Positions 10,740 to 24,344 of a stretch of DNA of 64,000 nucleotides are shown piece by piece. The stretch comes from Primulina eburnea. Taxonomy: Eukaryota > Streptophyta > Magnoliopsida > Lamiales > Gesneriaceae. Both the position numbers and the translations under genes were made by a program. The DNA lies in assembly GCF_022965805.1 (NCBI RefSeq), contig NC_133103.1, positions 52,030,386 to 52,094,385 of the forward strand, given 5' to 3'. Every line of letters starts with the position of its first letter. Position 1 is the stretch's first letter. The notes beneath the pieces were generated by a model, which had not been told where the DNA came from, did no database searches, and saw only the letters and a program-made list of their open reading frames with translations.

Positions 10740-11660
10740 GTTTGTTTATAAACTATTATTTAAAGTAATTTCCTATCAAAAAAAAAAATTACAAAGAAAT
10801 CAAGTTGATTTACAAATTATAATTTATTATTTTAAAATATACTATAACAAATTTCAAATTAAAAAATTAGCCCTTATATTTTTATAAGATTTATCCAATA
10901 CACTGGACTAAAGTTTTTTCTGTGTTATACTAGGGATAGCACTTAACCAAATAATGTTTAGAAGTAAAATGATAGAAAGTGTTTTATTGTACACTATTGG
11001 TGCGTGTGCTGTTACCTAAAGTTTTTTTCAATTTTCTGCTCGAATTGCTTAAAAATAAGATGATAATTAAAACAATATTTACCTAAATGGGATCATGAAT
11101 AATATTATAATAAATTGAGATAATAATAACATATCTATTTTAACTTGGATAATAAAATTTAAGTCAAGTACGAGAAGTTATGTGCAGGTGATAATCAATA
11201 ATATCATAAAATAAAAATCATAAAAGACTTAAAATATTCAAATAAAAGCAAAATAAAAAGCAACTATATAAATACAATTTATTGGATAACAAATGAAAGT
11301 TCTCCATCTCTCATTCACAAATTCCCAATCCCTCCCACATCTAAACTCACCGAGTGAACAGACCTATCCAAAGTACGCATTTTTTCCTCTCTTTTCCTCC
11401 GGCCTTGGTATATGCTTCCGCCATTAACTTCTTTATGCTTTCTTTCTACATTTTTGGCGATTTCCTGTGCATTCGGAGATGTCAGAAGCTAATTATTTTT
11501 TTTGTGTTCATTGTCTACTTTAATCAAGTTGGGTTTTTGTTTCAATCTTTTCTGAGTTTCTGATAATATTATTGAAGAAAAACTTAATGAACTAAGAAAC
11601 CTGAAAATTATTATTTTGTTAAAACTTATAAGATTTGTAAGGTGGTTTTTCGAAAATTGA
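10740..11660. other. AT-rich intergenic stretch
   Basis: There is no recognised gene. At 11270-11370 a TATAAATA-like string is followed by a C/T-rich leader-like sequence and an AAAGGTACGC-like donor. This could be the 5' end of a transcript, but no coding exon follows that I can support. Confidence 0.3.
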
Positions 11661-11661
11661 T

Positions 11662-12200
11662 CTTTTTTTTTTTGAGAAGAAACTATTTTTATTGATAGAA
11701 GGTTTTATACATAATATGCGGATGAGTAATCCGCGCAATGGGTTATATACCCTAGGAAAACATCACGATTTACATCTCATGCAAAAACAAATTTCCAGTC
11801 CCTAATCAAGTCTGAAACAGACAAATGACTAAATTCTTTAATTTGTGTCGTCCAAATAGCCTTGGCTTCTGAAAATTTTGCAACAAAAGTGGTAGGAAGA
11901 CTTTTATGGTTTCTAGCATAAATGATTTAGCTTGCTCTGTATAAAGAGTACAAAATAGATTGAATATCAGGAACATTTTACATTCGACTGGGAAATTCAA
12001 GGAGTACTGGATAGAAATAGTTTGGTGCTTTTTAGTAAACAAAAAATAGCTTTCTGTATCTGGAAAACATGATGGTGTTGCCCACTATAAAGATCTGAAG
12101 CTAATCGAATATAGTTTTCAATTTGAGGAAATAATCTTCCTGCCACTTTTTTTGAGTTATTATTATTCTTTACCATGTAGTTTTAGTGAAGGTTATATTG
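11662..12200 (-). repeat. Unclassified retroelement-like segment beginning in a T run
   Basis: A T-rich run at 11666-11677 followed by moderately GC-balanced sequence looks like the poly(A) end of a minus-strand retroposed sequence. The open minus-strand stretch 12042-11806 has no recognisable domain. It lies immediately outside the left arm of the large inverted repeat. Classification is uncertain. Confidence 0.25.
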
Positions 12201-12264
12201 TTGTATGTATAAGCAAACATGGGAGAAAGGTGTTTTGCATTTGTCCTATGAGCGTCACAATAGG

Positions 12265-14365
12265 CCATATTCATTTTCTACCTCCATCACTGTATAAAGC
12301 AAAAAATGTAGCTTTCGAATGAGATTCTCTAGAAATGTAACTTTGAAACAATGGTTCTCGTATAGTCTTACTAAAAATGTAGACGATACTCATCCTTTAT
12401 ATTCAGATTCTTGGTCTATTTCACATCAGAATAATGAAATCTGCAGAGAGCAAATAAACAGAAAGAAAATCGAAACATACTAATATGAAAAACAAAACCA
12501 ACACAACAAGCAGCGCAAAATGAGTTCTTTAGCTAATGAAAAAACCGTACACGAATATACCCACAAAAATTCAATAAAATCTAGATATAATACGAATTTT
12601 TCCACCCAAAAAACATAAATTTTTTTTCTACAAATGACTCTCAAGTACCTCAAAATTAGACAAATTTTGTACAACCCAGAAAAAATCTTAACCCAGAAAA
12701 CATATAAATCAAAACCCAAAAGAAAAAAGATATACATCAGCAAAACGAAGCAGAAACATCTCGAACAATATTCAAGACAAGACAATGAATCGACGCATTC
12801 ACTTGTTATTATTCTCAAACGTATAAAAAAAATAAAGAAAAAGAGATTAAGATTCAATCACCTCGAGTTTCGATTCTTGGAAATTTTGTATGAGCAAATA
12901 TGCAATAGCGATCTCTGCTCAATTTCTTGCGCTATATATAAGTAGTGGCTTGTGCGGTCCTTGAATAACTTGATTGCTAAAAGATTTTATCTTTTTTTTT
13001 CCAATTTCTAAGGACAACAATTTGCATGTACAATCCCTTCGCAATTTTTTTTTTCAATTTTTACTAACGACATTAATATACTAGACGTGTTTTATTTGTA
13101 CTCGAATGTTTCTTGTCGATTTGCATTTCTCCACGTTTTTTTATGTGTAATAAATGTATTTTCTTCCGATTACTTTTTAAGGAATTTGAAATCATATTCG
13201 TTAATAATCCTAAGTATTTTTTTACCATTATTATTTCAAAACAATGTGAAATAAACTGCCTCAAACATCTAAAAATATTTTCGATAAAAAAAAACAGCCA
13301 AAATGCTTAGCCCCTTTGTCAATTAGATGCTCGAACTTCATAAATCGTTGGATATTCATGTTATTCACGTTTTTTTTAATAATAGAATTATTTCTAACAT
13401 TCATTTAAATTCAGCTACCAAAATAGTATCAAATATCATAAAAATAGTTTTTATTTTTGGATTTTGAATCGAAAAGATGATGTGTTCGTTCACATTTTTA
13501 TTGATAAACCACAATATTTAGTCAATATTATGGAGTAAATGATAGCAATAATTTCGACAAATATGGAAATCAAACTTATAATAATTTTTGGTTTTTTGAT
13601 ACGTCTATTTTTTTGTATGGCACACCTATGTTTTCCCAATATTTTCACAATCATCATTTTCCACCCTTTTGGTGATTATAATAATTAAAATAATGTTAAA
13701 GTTATATATCATACAACGATATTTACAATTATATCGTTAGATTTTATATTAAATGTATCATGAGATTTTGATGAATATAATATTTGTATTGAATTTTTTG
13801 TGTTGTATAAATTTGATTGTATATGTAACATTACTCGAATCATTATTGTTATACATTATTGTCATACCATTTCTAACAAGTTAGACAATTATCTTTATTC
13901 CAGAAACTAATTATAAAAGTTGACCGAATTAAAATGATATTTATGTCAAACCCCCCATTTTACCTTTGACATTTTTATAATTACGATTTTTTTACCCTTT
14001 TTAAAGTTTTAATTTAATGATTATGATTATCATATCGTCTCTAAAAAATTATACTACTATCTATATTTACTAAACTAATTTAACGAAATAAAAAAAAATT
14101 AAAAATATTGATTATATAAACACACAACGCTTACACAAAAAATTAATAATAATAATAGTATTGTTTTTTGACTTACTGATCAAATATATCAAATGAATTA
14201 TTGATCGTAGCAGTTACATTTTACTGTTACACCATGAGATTCTTTCAGTTCTTTACTAGCTCTATTTGCAATATATAAAATAACTAAACAAAGAAGTCCC
14301 GTTTTCTTTAAAAAAATTTGTTAAAATTGAATTTCTATCTCCGTCCCAAATTTGAAGCTTTTTTT
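12265..14365 (-). repeat. Left arm of large inverted repeat (inverted copy of GME upstream region)
   Basis: Starting at CCATATTCATTTTC (12265), this matches the reverse complement of 14485-16964 block by block. Shared blocks include TCTGCAGAGAGCAAATAAACAG, AACACAACAAGCAGCGCAAA, a CCACCCAAAAAAC block, the TATA region at 12931-12945, the ACGTGGAGAAATG block near 13115-13140 and the cluster at 14160-14290. By eye identity is around 85-90% with small indels. It carries the promoter and leader of GME in opposite orientation but no GME coding sequence. Confidence 0.88.
12933..12941 (-). promoter_or_regulatory. Duplicated, leftward-facing TATA box (copy of GME promoter)
   Basis: On the minus strand TATATATAG followed by CGCAAGAAATTGAG matches the GME promoter core at 16346-16370. 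If active it would transcribe leftward through the copied 5' leader (12900-12265) into the flanking retroelement-like DNA. No open reading frame of the GME type follows. Confidence 0.45.
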
Positions 14366-14484
14366 AATTTAATGTGTACGTATCTTTCTTACCAGAAAAA
14401 ACTCTGAATAACTCGAGCATGGTTAAATTTTATACATTTACTATCGTCATATGAAATGGGGCTTTTGTCAGTGGCTTAGAATGT

Positions 14485-16964
14485 ATATAACAAAAGTTTC
14501 AAATTTGGGACGATGTTATAAATTCAATTTTAACAAAACTTTCTCACTATATAAAGTAAATGAAACGGGACTTCTTGGTTTAGTTATTTTATATATTGCA
14601 AATGGAGCAAGAACTCAAAACATCTCATGGTGTATCAGTAAAATATAACTGCTACGATCAATGATTCATTTGATATATTTGATCAGTAAATCAAAATGCT
14701 AGTATTATATGATTGTAGTTTTGTCTTCTGATATAATATTCGAAATCGAAACTGTAACCATATCTCCATCTTGATTTGAGAATATGTCGTTATTATTTTG
14801 CAATATCTCAATAAGACCCATTTATTTTAGTGCACTGTCCTTCTTGGAGCCATTAAATACTAGATTAACAAACATATCCAAAATCTAATCTTGTCATAGA
14901 TGAGCTCTACAAGATCCCCACATGATAATTCATCCATCATAACAAATTATGCATCCGACCATATTTTCATAAAAATTTAAATTTTTATGAGATTCTAGCA
15001 CTCTTATAGTTGATACATTGTGGTTTGGTACAAAGAAGGAACCAATGACGTACATCTTATATTTTTGTCAGTACACATTCACATTGAACCATCTCCACAC
15101 GAAAATAAGAACACTATTATTATTATTATCAATTTTTCGTGTATGCGTTGTGTGTTTATATAATCAATATTTTTAATTTTTTGATTTCGTAAAATTTTGC
15201 AATTAGTTTAGTAAATATTGATAGTTGTGTCAGTTTTTAGAGACGATATGATAATCATAATCATTAAATTAAAATTTTAAAAAGGATAAAAAAAAATCGT
15301 AATTATAAATATGTCAAAGGTAAAATGGGAGTTTGACATAAATACCATTTTTGTTCTATAAAATTAATTAGTTTCTGAAATAAATATAATTTTCTAACTT
15401 GTTAGAAATTATATAACAATAATTATTAGAGTAATTCTGCATGTACAACTAAATTTATACAATGATTCTTACAATACTAAAGTTATATTTATCAAAATCT
15501 CATGATACATTAATACAAAATCCCATTAGATAATCGCAAAATCTCATTATATAATTGTAAATATTGTACGGTGTATTTGTTGTAACTTTAGCATTATTCT
15601 AACTATTATAATTACCAAAACGGTAAAAAATGGTGATTATGAAAATATTGGGAATTTGACATAGGTGTGTCTTATCAAGAAATGGATGTATCAAAAAACC
15701 AAAAATTACGATAAGCTTGATTTTCATTTGTCGAAATTATTGTTATCATATACTCTATAATATCGACTAAATATTGTGGTTTATCAATAAAAATGCAAAC
15801 GACCGCAGATCATCTCATCTCTTCGATTCAAAATCCAAAAATAGAAACTATTTTTTATGATATTTGATACCTTTTTGGTAACTAAATTTAAATGAATGTT
15901 AGAAATCATTTCATTACGAAAAACATGAATATCCAATTATTTATGAAGTTCGAGCATCTAATTAACAAAAGGGTTAAGCATTTTGGTTGTTTTTTTTATC
16001 TAAAATATTTTTACAAGTTTGAGGCAGTTTATTTCACATTTTTTTAGAAATAATAATCATAAAAATACTTAAAATTGTTAACGAATATGCTTTCAAATTC
16101 CATAAATAGCAATTGGAAGAAAATACATTTATTACATAAAAAAGAAGAAATAAAACGTGGAGAAATGTTAATCGGCAAGAAACATTCGTGTACAAATAAG
16201 ACTCGTCTAGTATATTAATGGCGTTAGTATAAAATTGCAAAAAATTGCGAAAGGATTGCACATGCAAATTGCTGTCCTTAGAAATTGGAAAAAAAGACAA
16301 AAGTTTTTAGCAATCAAATTATTCAAGGACCGCACAAGCCACTACTTATATAGCGCAAGAAATTGAGTGGAGATCTATTGGTTGTTGCATATTTGCTCAT
16401 ACAAAATTTCCATGAATCGAAACTCGAGGTGATTGAATCTTAATCTCTTTTTGTTTGTTTGTTTGTGAATAATAATAAGTGAATGCGTCGATTCATTATC
16501 TTTTCTTGAATATTGTTCGAGATGTTTCTGCTTCGTTGTGCTGATGTATATCTTTTTTCTTTTAGGTTTTGATTTATATGTTTTTTGTGGTGAGGATTTT
16601 TTCTGTGTAATTTTGAGGTACTTGGGAGGCATTTTTAGCAAAAAAGAAAATTGTTTTTTGGGTGGAAAAATTGGTATTATATCAAGATATTATTGAATTT
16701 TTGTGGGTATGTTCGAGTACGGTTTCTTCATTAGCTTTGAACTCATTTTGCGCTGCTTGTTGTGTTAGTTTTGTTTTTCTTATTAGTATGCTTTGATTTT
16801 CTTTCTGTTTATTTGCTCTCTGCAGATTTCATTACTCTGAGACGTATACATTTTTAGTAATACTATACCAGAAAGCATTGTTCAAAGTTACATTTCTAGA
16901 GAATCTCAATCGAAAGCTACATTTTTTTGTTTTATGCAGTGTTGGAGGTAGAAAATGAATATGG
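14485..16964 (+). repeat. Right arm of large inverted repeat, overlapping the GME promoter and 5' leader
   Basis: This pairs with 12265-14365 and ends at GAAAATGAATATGG (16951-16964), within the presumed 5' UTR intron of GME. The two arms are separated by a short spacer (about 14366-14484). This arm has an extra stretch of about 415 bp (roughly 14697-15112) with no counterpart in the left arm. That stretch is either an insertion here or a deletion there. Confidence 0.88.
16346..16353 (+). promoter_or_regulatory. Putative GME core promoter TATA box
   Basis: TTATATAG at 16346-16353 lies upstream of a plausible leader exon (about 16375-16428, ending CTCGAG/GTGATT). An AG acceptor at 17447 lies immediately before the GME start codon. 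This suggests a 5' UTR intron of about 1 kb. It is inferred from sequence signals only. Confidence 0.5.
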
Positions 16965-17448
16965 ATGGCGAAAGAATGAGTCGGATTTTTTTTCCCATGA
17001 TTTGGAAAGCAAAATATCATTATATATATATACAAGCGCAATAAGGAAAAATGTATATGTGCATGGTAAATTATTAATGGGAGGTGATTGTTCCTGATGG
17101 AGTTCATTCTCTGTCATTGGCTTGGTTTTACTTGAATTACGAATAATAATGAATTTGCGGAAAGAAAAAACAAACGAGAAGAAGGGAAGAAACTTGCATT
17201 TTTACTTAACTAATGTGTGGAGGTTGATTTCAGTTGGAGGGAGGCTGAGGTTACATTTTTACTTATTTTTTCTACAGTATGTACGAGAAAGAATGAGAAT
17301 TCACATGCTTGTTGCTTTTAATTTTGTCCCCAGTATCCATGTTTGGTTCCGTTATTGTTGCTTGATATCTTTCTTTTTAATTTCGTATTTGAACTTTTTC
17401 ACTTAGTTGTATTACCTGCTTTTTTAATTCCCCCCTTTTGATATCAGA

Positions 17449-20400
17449 ATGGGCACCGCTGGCGAAAGCAATTATGGAGCATACACATATGAAAATCTTG
17501 AGAGGGAGCCTTATTGGCCTTCAGAAAGTCTCCGAATTTCCATCACCGGAGCTGGCGGGTTCATTGCTTCGCATATCGCAAGACGTTTGAAAAATGAGGG
17601 TCATTATATTATAGCTTCAGATTGGAAGAAAAACGAACACATGACTGAGGACATGTTCTGCAATGAATTCCATCTTGTCGATCTGAGGGTGATGGATAAC
17701 TGTCTGAAAGTTACCAAAGGAGTTGATCATGTATTTAATCTTGCTGCTGATATGGGAGGAATGGGATTCATTCAGTCAAATCACTCTGTTATCATGTACA
17801 ATAATACGATGATCAGCTTTAATATGATTGAGGCCGCAAGGATCAATGGAGTTAAGAGGTCATAATTTTATGTTATCCTGCTTTTAAAACTGTGGATTTG
17901 ATTTGCACATTGAATCTTGAATTTAATGCTCGACAATTATGTAGAATTCTTCTTCCACGCATGATGTACACGGTTCACACTTGCATTTCATCTTTTATAA
18001 TTTAATTTTTAAAAGATTATATATACAGTAGTAAGTTTCAAGCATATGTTGGTAACTCAAATGAGTTCATCACAATTGAAGAAACAAGGGACATTGAATC
18101 TTAGTTCTTTTTTTCTGTTTCGGAACTTTGGACGCCATCCAATATTTTTCTTGCGTAGTAGAGGACTACGAAACGGACAATAACAATTTTTCCCATTATA
18201 CCCGTCCATTGTTGGAGTTAAGTTCATCATTGAAATTGTGGAAATATGACACATGTAGACAACAAAATCTGATTTGGATTATCTTCTTCGATGTAGGTTT
18301 TTCTACGCCTCTAGTGCATGCATATATCCAGAATTTAAGCAACTGGATACCAACGTGAGCTTGAAGGAATCTGATGCCTGGCCTGCCGAGGTTTCTTCTC
18401 GTTCAAGTTATTTTATGTTATTATAGAAAATTTCCGTTGTACCAATGAGTTGTGTTTTCGCTTCCTTTTTAGCCACAAGATGCTTATGGGCTAGAGAAGC
18501 TTGCATCGGAGGAAATTTGTAAACACTACAACAAGGACTTCGGAATTGAGTGCCGCATAGGAAGGTTTCATAACATTTATGGTCCTTTTGGAACATGGAA
18601 AGGTTAAACTCAGATGATTTTGTGATCAAGGGATTTTAATTGTTTCCTTCATAAATAAATAAATAAATATTGGTGAGTTGGTTTAACTTTTCACTATCAC
18701 CACAGGTGGGAGGGAGAAAGCACCTGCTGCTTTCTGTAGGAAGGCCATTACATCTACTGATAAATTTGAGATGTGGGGTGATGGGCTACAAACTCGATCT
18801 TTTACGTTCATTGACGAATGTGTTGAGGGTGTTTTGAGGTAAGTTACAAATAAATAATGCCTATAAATGCGATCTTTTAGTTGCTATAAGAGCTTATTTC
18901 TACCTGAAGTTATCTGAGTTCAATGCTAACTTGTAGTGTAAGCATTGTAGGGTTTTACGCGTATTATTGTACGTAAGAATGGTCCTGCCCTCACTGCTGA
19001 TGTTTGAATGATGGCTCTAATATTAGGACCAAGTATTTGAAAATATTGACCATTGGTCTCAAAATAGCTGTGCTCAGGGTTGTTTAGGTGAAATGAATAC
19101 AAAAACACTTGTTTCTGAAACAAATTTCGTGAAGCTTTCCTTTTAAAATGCTTTTCTCAAACAGAAGCAGAGCTAGTTTTATGTTTGAGTATGATCTGAT
19201 AAATGTACTTACAATTCTGGAATGAACTGCTATATAACTGTAGATTGACTAAGTCTGACTTCCGGGAGCCAGTAAACATAGGAAGCGATGAGATGGTGAG
19301 CATGAATGAGATGGCTGGGATGGTCCTAAGCTTTGACAACAAGAAGCTTCCCATCCATAATATTCCAGGACCGGAGGGCGTCCGTGGTCGAAACTCGGAC
19401 AACACTCTAATAAAGGAGAAGCTTGGTTGGGCTCCTTCTATGAAACTAAAGGTCCGTCCTTCAATCTTTTTCTATTTGATTTTACGAGAACTTGTACATT
19501 CTATTACGGCACAATCCACACTCCAAGAAATAAAACAGCATCATAACGATTCTATGGAAAAAAAACTCAGCTGGGCAATTGTATTCAATAGAAATAGTAA
19601 GATCTTTACAAGGATAATGACCAATCCTTTACTCGAAGAATCGCCCCTAGAGTAATACTCCTCCCGGAATAAGGTTCTCTCCCTTAGTGTGTACCCGTTG
19701 TACGTTTGAGACCTCCCCTCTTGCCCCCTTTCCGGATCCTCCTAGCGTAGACTTTTTTAATGTGGTTGGCTTTATAACTATTCGTGCTGTTTTGTACATC
19801 ATGTACTTGGCCCGATCCTCTAGAATCTTCCAGGCCTACACCCCTTAACACAATCATATCCTCTGCTACATTTGTTTTTATCTTTCATGGTACATTGATA
19901 TGCATTCAAGCTATGGTAACCGTAGATATAAAATGAGTGCTTTGATATTAAAAGGACCCATGAGACCGGCAGATCCTCTATTACATTTCTTGTTACATGT
20001 CGCCATACGTCAGACACAGTGTGCATCCAACTAATGTGACTGTGGAATACCTAGAGATCAAGATGGACATTTCGTTGTTTGTGCATCCTTTTTCCTCAGT
20101 AAATCAGCTTTGATTGTATAAGAGAACATAAACCCATCAAATCCCTCGTTACATTTCTCGGTACAGCTTCTTGTAAGTTGTACACTTGTCTTTTGTTCGA
20201 ACTAATGTGACATGTCACATATAACGTATAATGTACCAGATGATCGAGACTGACTTGTAAGTCGTTGCTTACGTCCCTTTTCGTTTTGTAAATTCACTTT
20301 GATGTAGCTAGTACACAAAAGCCTACCACATCCTCATTTACATTCTTGCATCCGATGTTGAATTGTACGTGTGGCATGCATCCTAACTAATTTAACAGTT

Positions 20401-20613
20401 GCATTTGAAATTCATGAGTTGTATCTTATGTCCTTTTTGCTGCAAATGTATATGTAGGATGGACTGAGAATCACGTATACGTGGATCAAAGAACAAATCG
20501 AGAAAGAAAAAGCCAAGGGCGTCGATTTGTCCACCTACGGTTCATCAAAAGTTGTTGGAACACAAGCTCCGGTTCAACTTGGTTCGCTTCGTGCTGCTGA
20601 TGGCAAAGAATGA
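17449..20613 (+). CDS. GME: GDP-mannose 3,5-epimerase (complete, six coding exons)
   Basis: Coding exons are 17449-17858, 18297-18390, 18473-18602, 18706-18838, 19244-19451 and 20458-20613, all with GT-AG borders. They total 1131 nt, or 376 residues; the Arabidopsis protein has 377. The enzyme converts GDP-D-mannose to GDP-L-galactose (and GDP-L-gulose) in the cytosol, the entry to plant ascorbate synthesis and a supply of L-galactose for wall polymers. It is an extended short-chain dehydrogenase. GAGGFIA at residues 34-40 is the NAD-binding glycine motif, C145 lies in SSACIYPEF, and Y173 and K177 form the YGLEK catalytic pair. One residue is missing relative to Arabidopsis in the QLDTNVSL segment, which shifts later numbering by one. 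The start follows an AG acceptor directly, implying a 5' UTR intron. The last intron is about 1 kb. No lesion was seen. Confidence 0.97.
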
Positions 20614-21506
20614 AGCATATATTGATTTACCTGTATTTGCTTCCTATATCTTTTGCAAATTCTTTTCGGTTACGTATATCACGTTTTATTACTTGGTGCT
20701 TTCTGATCCTTGTCATTTGGACGGTGAACAAATAATAGAGTTTCATATTTCCTAAAGCGATGTTAGATAATCGAGGGTTGAACCTACGAATTCATGGAGT
20801 TGTTTTGGGACGAAACTTGAAACTTTGACATTATACATAAATTTCTTGTTGGAACAATGACAAAATCACTCTCTGCTGGATCCACCTTGAGATTATGCTT
20901 GCTACAACCACGGAAAAAAATTAGAGTCGAGTATATACAGAAATGTGGCTCAATCCCCCTCGAGACTAGAGGAGCATATTCATTCGAATATTCAATTTCA
21001 AGCTTGATTCGTGAAAATATCGAATTACTCGAGCACGTATTCGAGAAACTCGAAAATGTTTGCAACATAATTTTAAGATATTTGGACAGAATACCTTTAA
21101 AGATTAACATATAGTACCAAGTAGGTTACGAGTTATTCAAATAAAAACAATCAAAACTCGAACTCGACTCGAGATTCATCCAATCAAGTTCGAGTAAAGT
21201 TTTGACTGAGTCGCTTATGAGTAGCTTGACTTGCTTGTACTCTTACTCAGGTCATCGGGGTAAAATTGAAATGTCCTTGTGCAAAGATGACATGCATTAA
21301 TCGATAGATAGTTCCATTATATTAAAATATAACTGGTACAAAAAAGATCGATAGATTGGATTGTCATCATAAAAGTTTGAAGTTGATCCCTACAATTGAC
21401 ATCTCTCGTGTAAGAGGCCATTGTTGTCATATAATTGGAGTGGCAAGAAATTTGGTTTTAAAAGTTGATTAATGGATAGTCATTGGATTTTGAGATATTT
21501 TATTAT

Positions 21507-21685
21507 GAGGTCTCATGTGAGACCGTCTCACGGATCATAATATGTGAGATGGGTCAACCCTACCCATATTCACAATAAAAAGCAATACTTTTAGCATAAA
21601 AAATAATATTTTTTCATGAGTGACCCAAATAAGAGATCCGTCTCACAGATACGACCCGTGAGACCGTCTCACACAAGTTTTTGCC
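21507..21685 (-). mobile_element. 182-bp-family MITE, TSD TTTTATTAT
   Basis: It begins GAGGTCTCATGTGAGACC and ends AGTTTTTGCC. The 9-bp direct repeats TTTTATTAT at 21498-21506 and 21686-21694 are exact. Subterminal inverted repeats (TGTGAGACCGTCTCACGG at one end, its near complement at the other) surround an AT-rich core with the CATATTCACAATAAAAAG block. Confidence 0.9.
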
Positions 21686-23039
21686 TTTTATTATTTAACA
21701 CTGGTCGATCATTATTTTTTTAAAAAAAAACCTTTTGAAATATATTTCAAATTGCTTAGAGATGTTATATTTTTTAAAATAATAATTGATCAGGTTCGTT
21801 TTCCTCTGTATTTTTAAGTTAATAAATTTTGTACAAGATTATTATTTCATTTTCCAGGCTGGATTTCAAGGCCCATAAGTAAATTTGCCAACAGAAGAAT
21901 TTTTGTCCACATATAAATTGCAAGGGGCCCAAATTTGTTTAAATAATTGAAGAATTCACATGGTGTGTATATAATCAAGTTTATGGGTGCCCACATGTTT
22001 GCTAGGCCTTGGAACATTATTTTAATATTAAAATTAAAATAATTGAACTCTTTCAAAAGTTGTATAAAAATAATCTATGAATAGATATATGTACTTATTA
22101 TATTCCAATTAACTCTATTTTTTGTAACATGTCATTTTACCAAAGTTATGAGAATTATTATGTCTTTTAATTTACATAAAGGCACTCTTTAATAACACAA
22201 TTTGTTGTGCCATCTTTTTTCAGGGATTTAGACAAAATTATCGAAAACTCGTTACAATTGTACTCCGCTTAATGTATAAAATTTATTCACAAAGTGAAGC
22301 GTACATTACAAAATATAAATTGTAAATAGAAACTCTCTTTTATGAATATCCATGCTTAATAATATATTATTGTAAATTTGTTAGAAGTGTTTGATCATAA
22401 TTAGATTACCTATTTTGATATAAAATAGAGATTAATAGTTGTAACAATGTCTCTAATCTAAGTTATTGATCAATTATTGCACATGACATGCATAAGATTT
22501 TTAATTAACAACTTTACCTTATTAAATTTGTGCAACTTTCTTGATGCAAAAAGTATATAAATAATTGTGATCAAGAGTGTCAAATTGGTACATCTAAATG
22601 TCTGAACTTCATTTTTTATAAGTACAATATAATGTTCCCTATTTGTGCAAAACATTGGATTGGCAAGAAAATATAATCCCTAGAGTTAATATTAATTAGG
22701 CTTAGAAATTTAGATAATGCACAAATAAATCTTGATATATTGATATCGAAATTCGAATATGATATATAAAATCTTGCAAATTCGATAGAGAATTAGATTT
22801 TAAAGTTTATTTTTTAATATATATATTATTTATTTATAAAATGTGAGGAGTACTTTGAACCTATAACCGTTTTTTGGTTGGTTAAAAGTAGTTGAAATTA
22901 AAAATATTAATTAATTTTATTAAAAATATGCTTTGTTTTAACTAATTTTCTCAACCACACAACATATTGTTAACTTGTCTAGTGATCATTTAATGGTCAA
23001 ACCTAAACTCTTTTATGTGATTGTTTTATAGTATAATAT

Positions 23040-23185
23040 TATAAGATCGAAAGCTTGTCGCTTTATCAAAAATTATAACTGGTACTAACGATACAACTCA
23101 AAAAAAATTAAATACTACAACAGCTCAAATATCGTGTTTCAATTGCTCTACTACGTATTGACAATTATTGCACTCAACAAATCTA
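23040..23185 (-). repeat. TRIM-like element fragment (minus)
   Basis: The reverse complement resembles the LTR part of the element at 45530-45876. It shows the GTTGAGTGCAATAATTGTCA-like start, a TTGAGCTGTTGTAG-like middle and the TTGATAAAGCGACAAGC-like end. It is diverged and incomplete. Confidence 0.5.
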
Positions 23186-24238
23186 GACTAAATTAAATAT
23201 TATTTGATGGATAATAATGTTATACAAAAATCTCTAAACATAATTATATAGTTTTTTGAAATTTTAAAAAAATTAATGATGAGATTATGAAAATTATTGT
23301 GAAACAGGTAGAGTATCCCAATACTTGCCCATGCCTTGTGGCTTAATTTATTGAGACATCATCCACTTATTCCCTAATGTGATTACCTAAAGATTCTTGC
23401 TTGAAGTTTGAAATAATCTTGAATTAAACTATGATAGTGACCTTAAAATAATATCATTGTAATAATAATATTGTATTAATGTGATTTACTCGATATTGTT
23501 TGTCAATTATTTTCTTCTTTATCAATATTTACCGACGATAGAGACATAAGATATACTTTTTTATTTGTAATATATTTAATATTTTAATTTTCTTGGTAAA
23601 TAATTGTGGTCGATTTTTAAGTAATATTAATAAATACATAAGGATAATGATATATCTATGAGACCAACATTATTTGTGTTCTCAAATATGAGAAAACTAA
23701 AATTTTGATCAAATAACTTATCCATTTTTTATTTGTCCAAAATATGTTGAAGTTAATGTTTCATTATACATGAAAACATCTATAAATTATAATATTGAGA
23801 CCATAAAATTTTATGAATTTAAAGAGATATTAATTAATCGATAAATTATTATTTTAAAAAGTATTTCTTATTTCAAAAAATATATATTTAATTACTTAAA
23901 AGTCATTATATTTCACCGTGTAGTATGATATTCATTGAATTGATATATAAAAAATACTATACATATATATTTATAAAAATAAGTTAGTGATATTAACTGT
24001 TTTTTATAATTAAATAATATTTATTGTATCAAATAAAAGCCACTGTATAAACAAAAATAACAATAAAAGTAAATTTCATGAAAACAAGAAACAATATAAT
24101 CATAATTTACTAAATTGTCTTAGTTATATATGTGATTTTAGATAATTATTAATTTATGAAATGGACGAAATTATAGTTTTATACAAATGTCTTTGAAAAA
24201 TTATTATCTTATTAATTTATCAAAATTATTAATCAAGT

Positions 24239-24242
<4 letters not shown>

Positions 24243-24298
<56 letters not shown>
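24243..24298. repeat. (TA)n microsatellite
   Basis: An uninterrupted AT/TA dinucleotide run of about 56 bp. Confidence 0.95.
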
Positions 24299-24301
<3 letters not shown>

Positions 24302-24344
24302 ACTTTTGTTCAAATTATTTAAATTGTATATGAGTTCAGCACAT

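Noticed and set aside
12480..12857. 125-residue minus-strand open frame rich in F, L, I and C
   Set aside because: It lies in the AT-rich duplicated leader of GME. A similar stretch in the other arm is disrupted, and residue use just reflects T-rich sequence.
12634..12945. 103-residue plus-strand frame with KSKPKRKKIYISKTKQKHL
   Set aside because: It is mirrored by an equally open frame in the other arm (16641-16375). It is antisense to the GME leader and has no family resemblance; a shadow of the inverted repeat.
20857..21114. 85-residue plus-strand frame downstream of GME
   Set aside because: It lies in TCGAG-rich repeat-like DNA and overlaps an equally open antisense frame. No domain.
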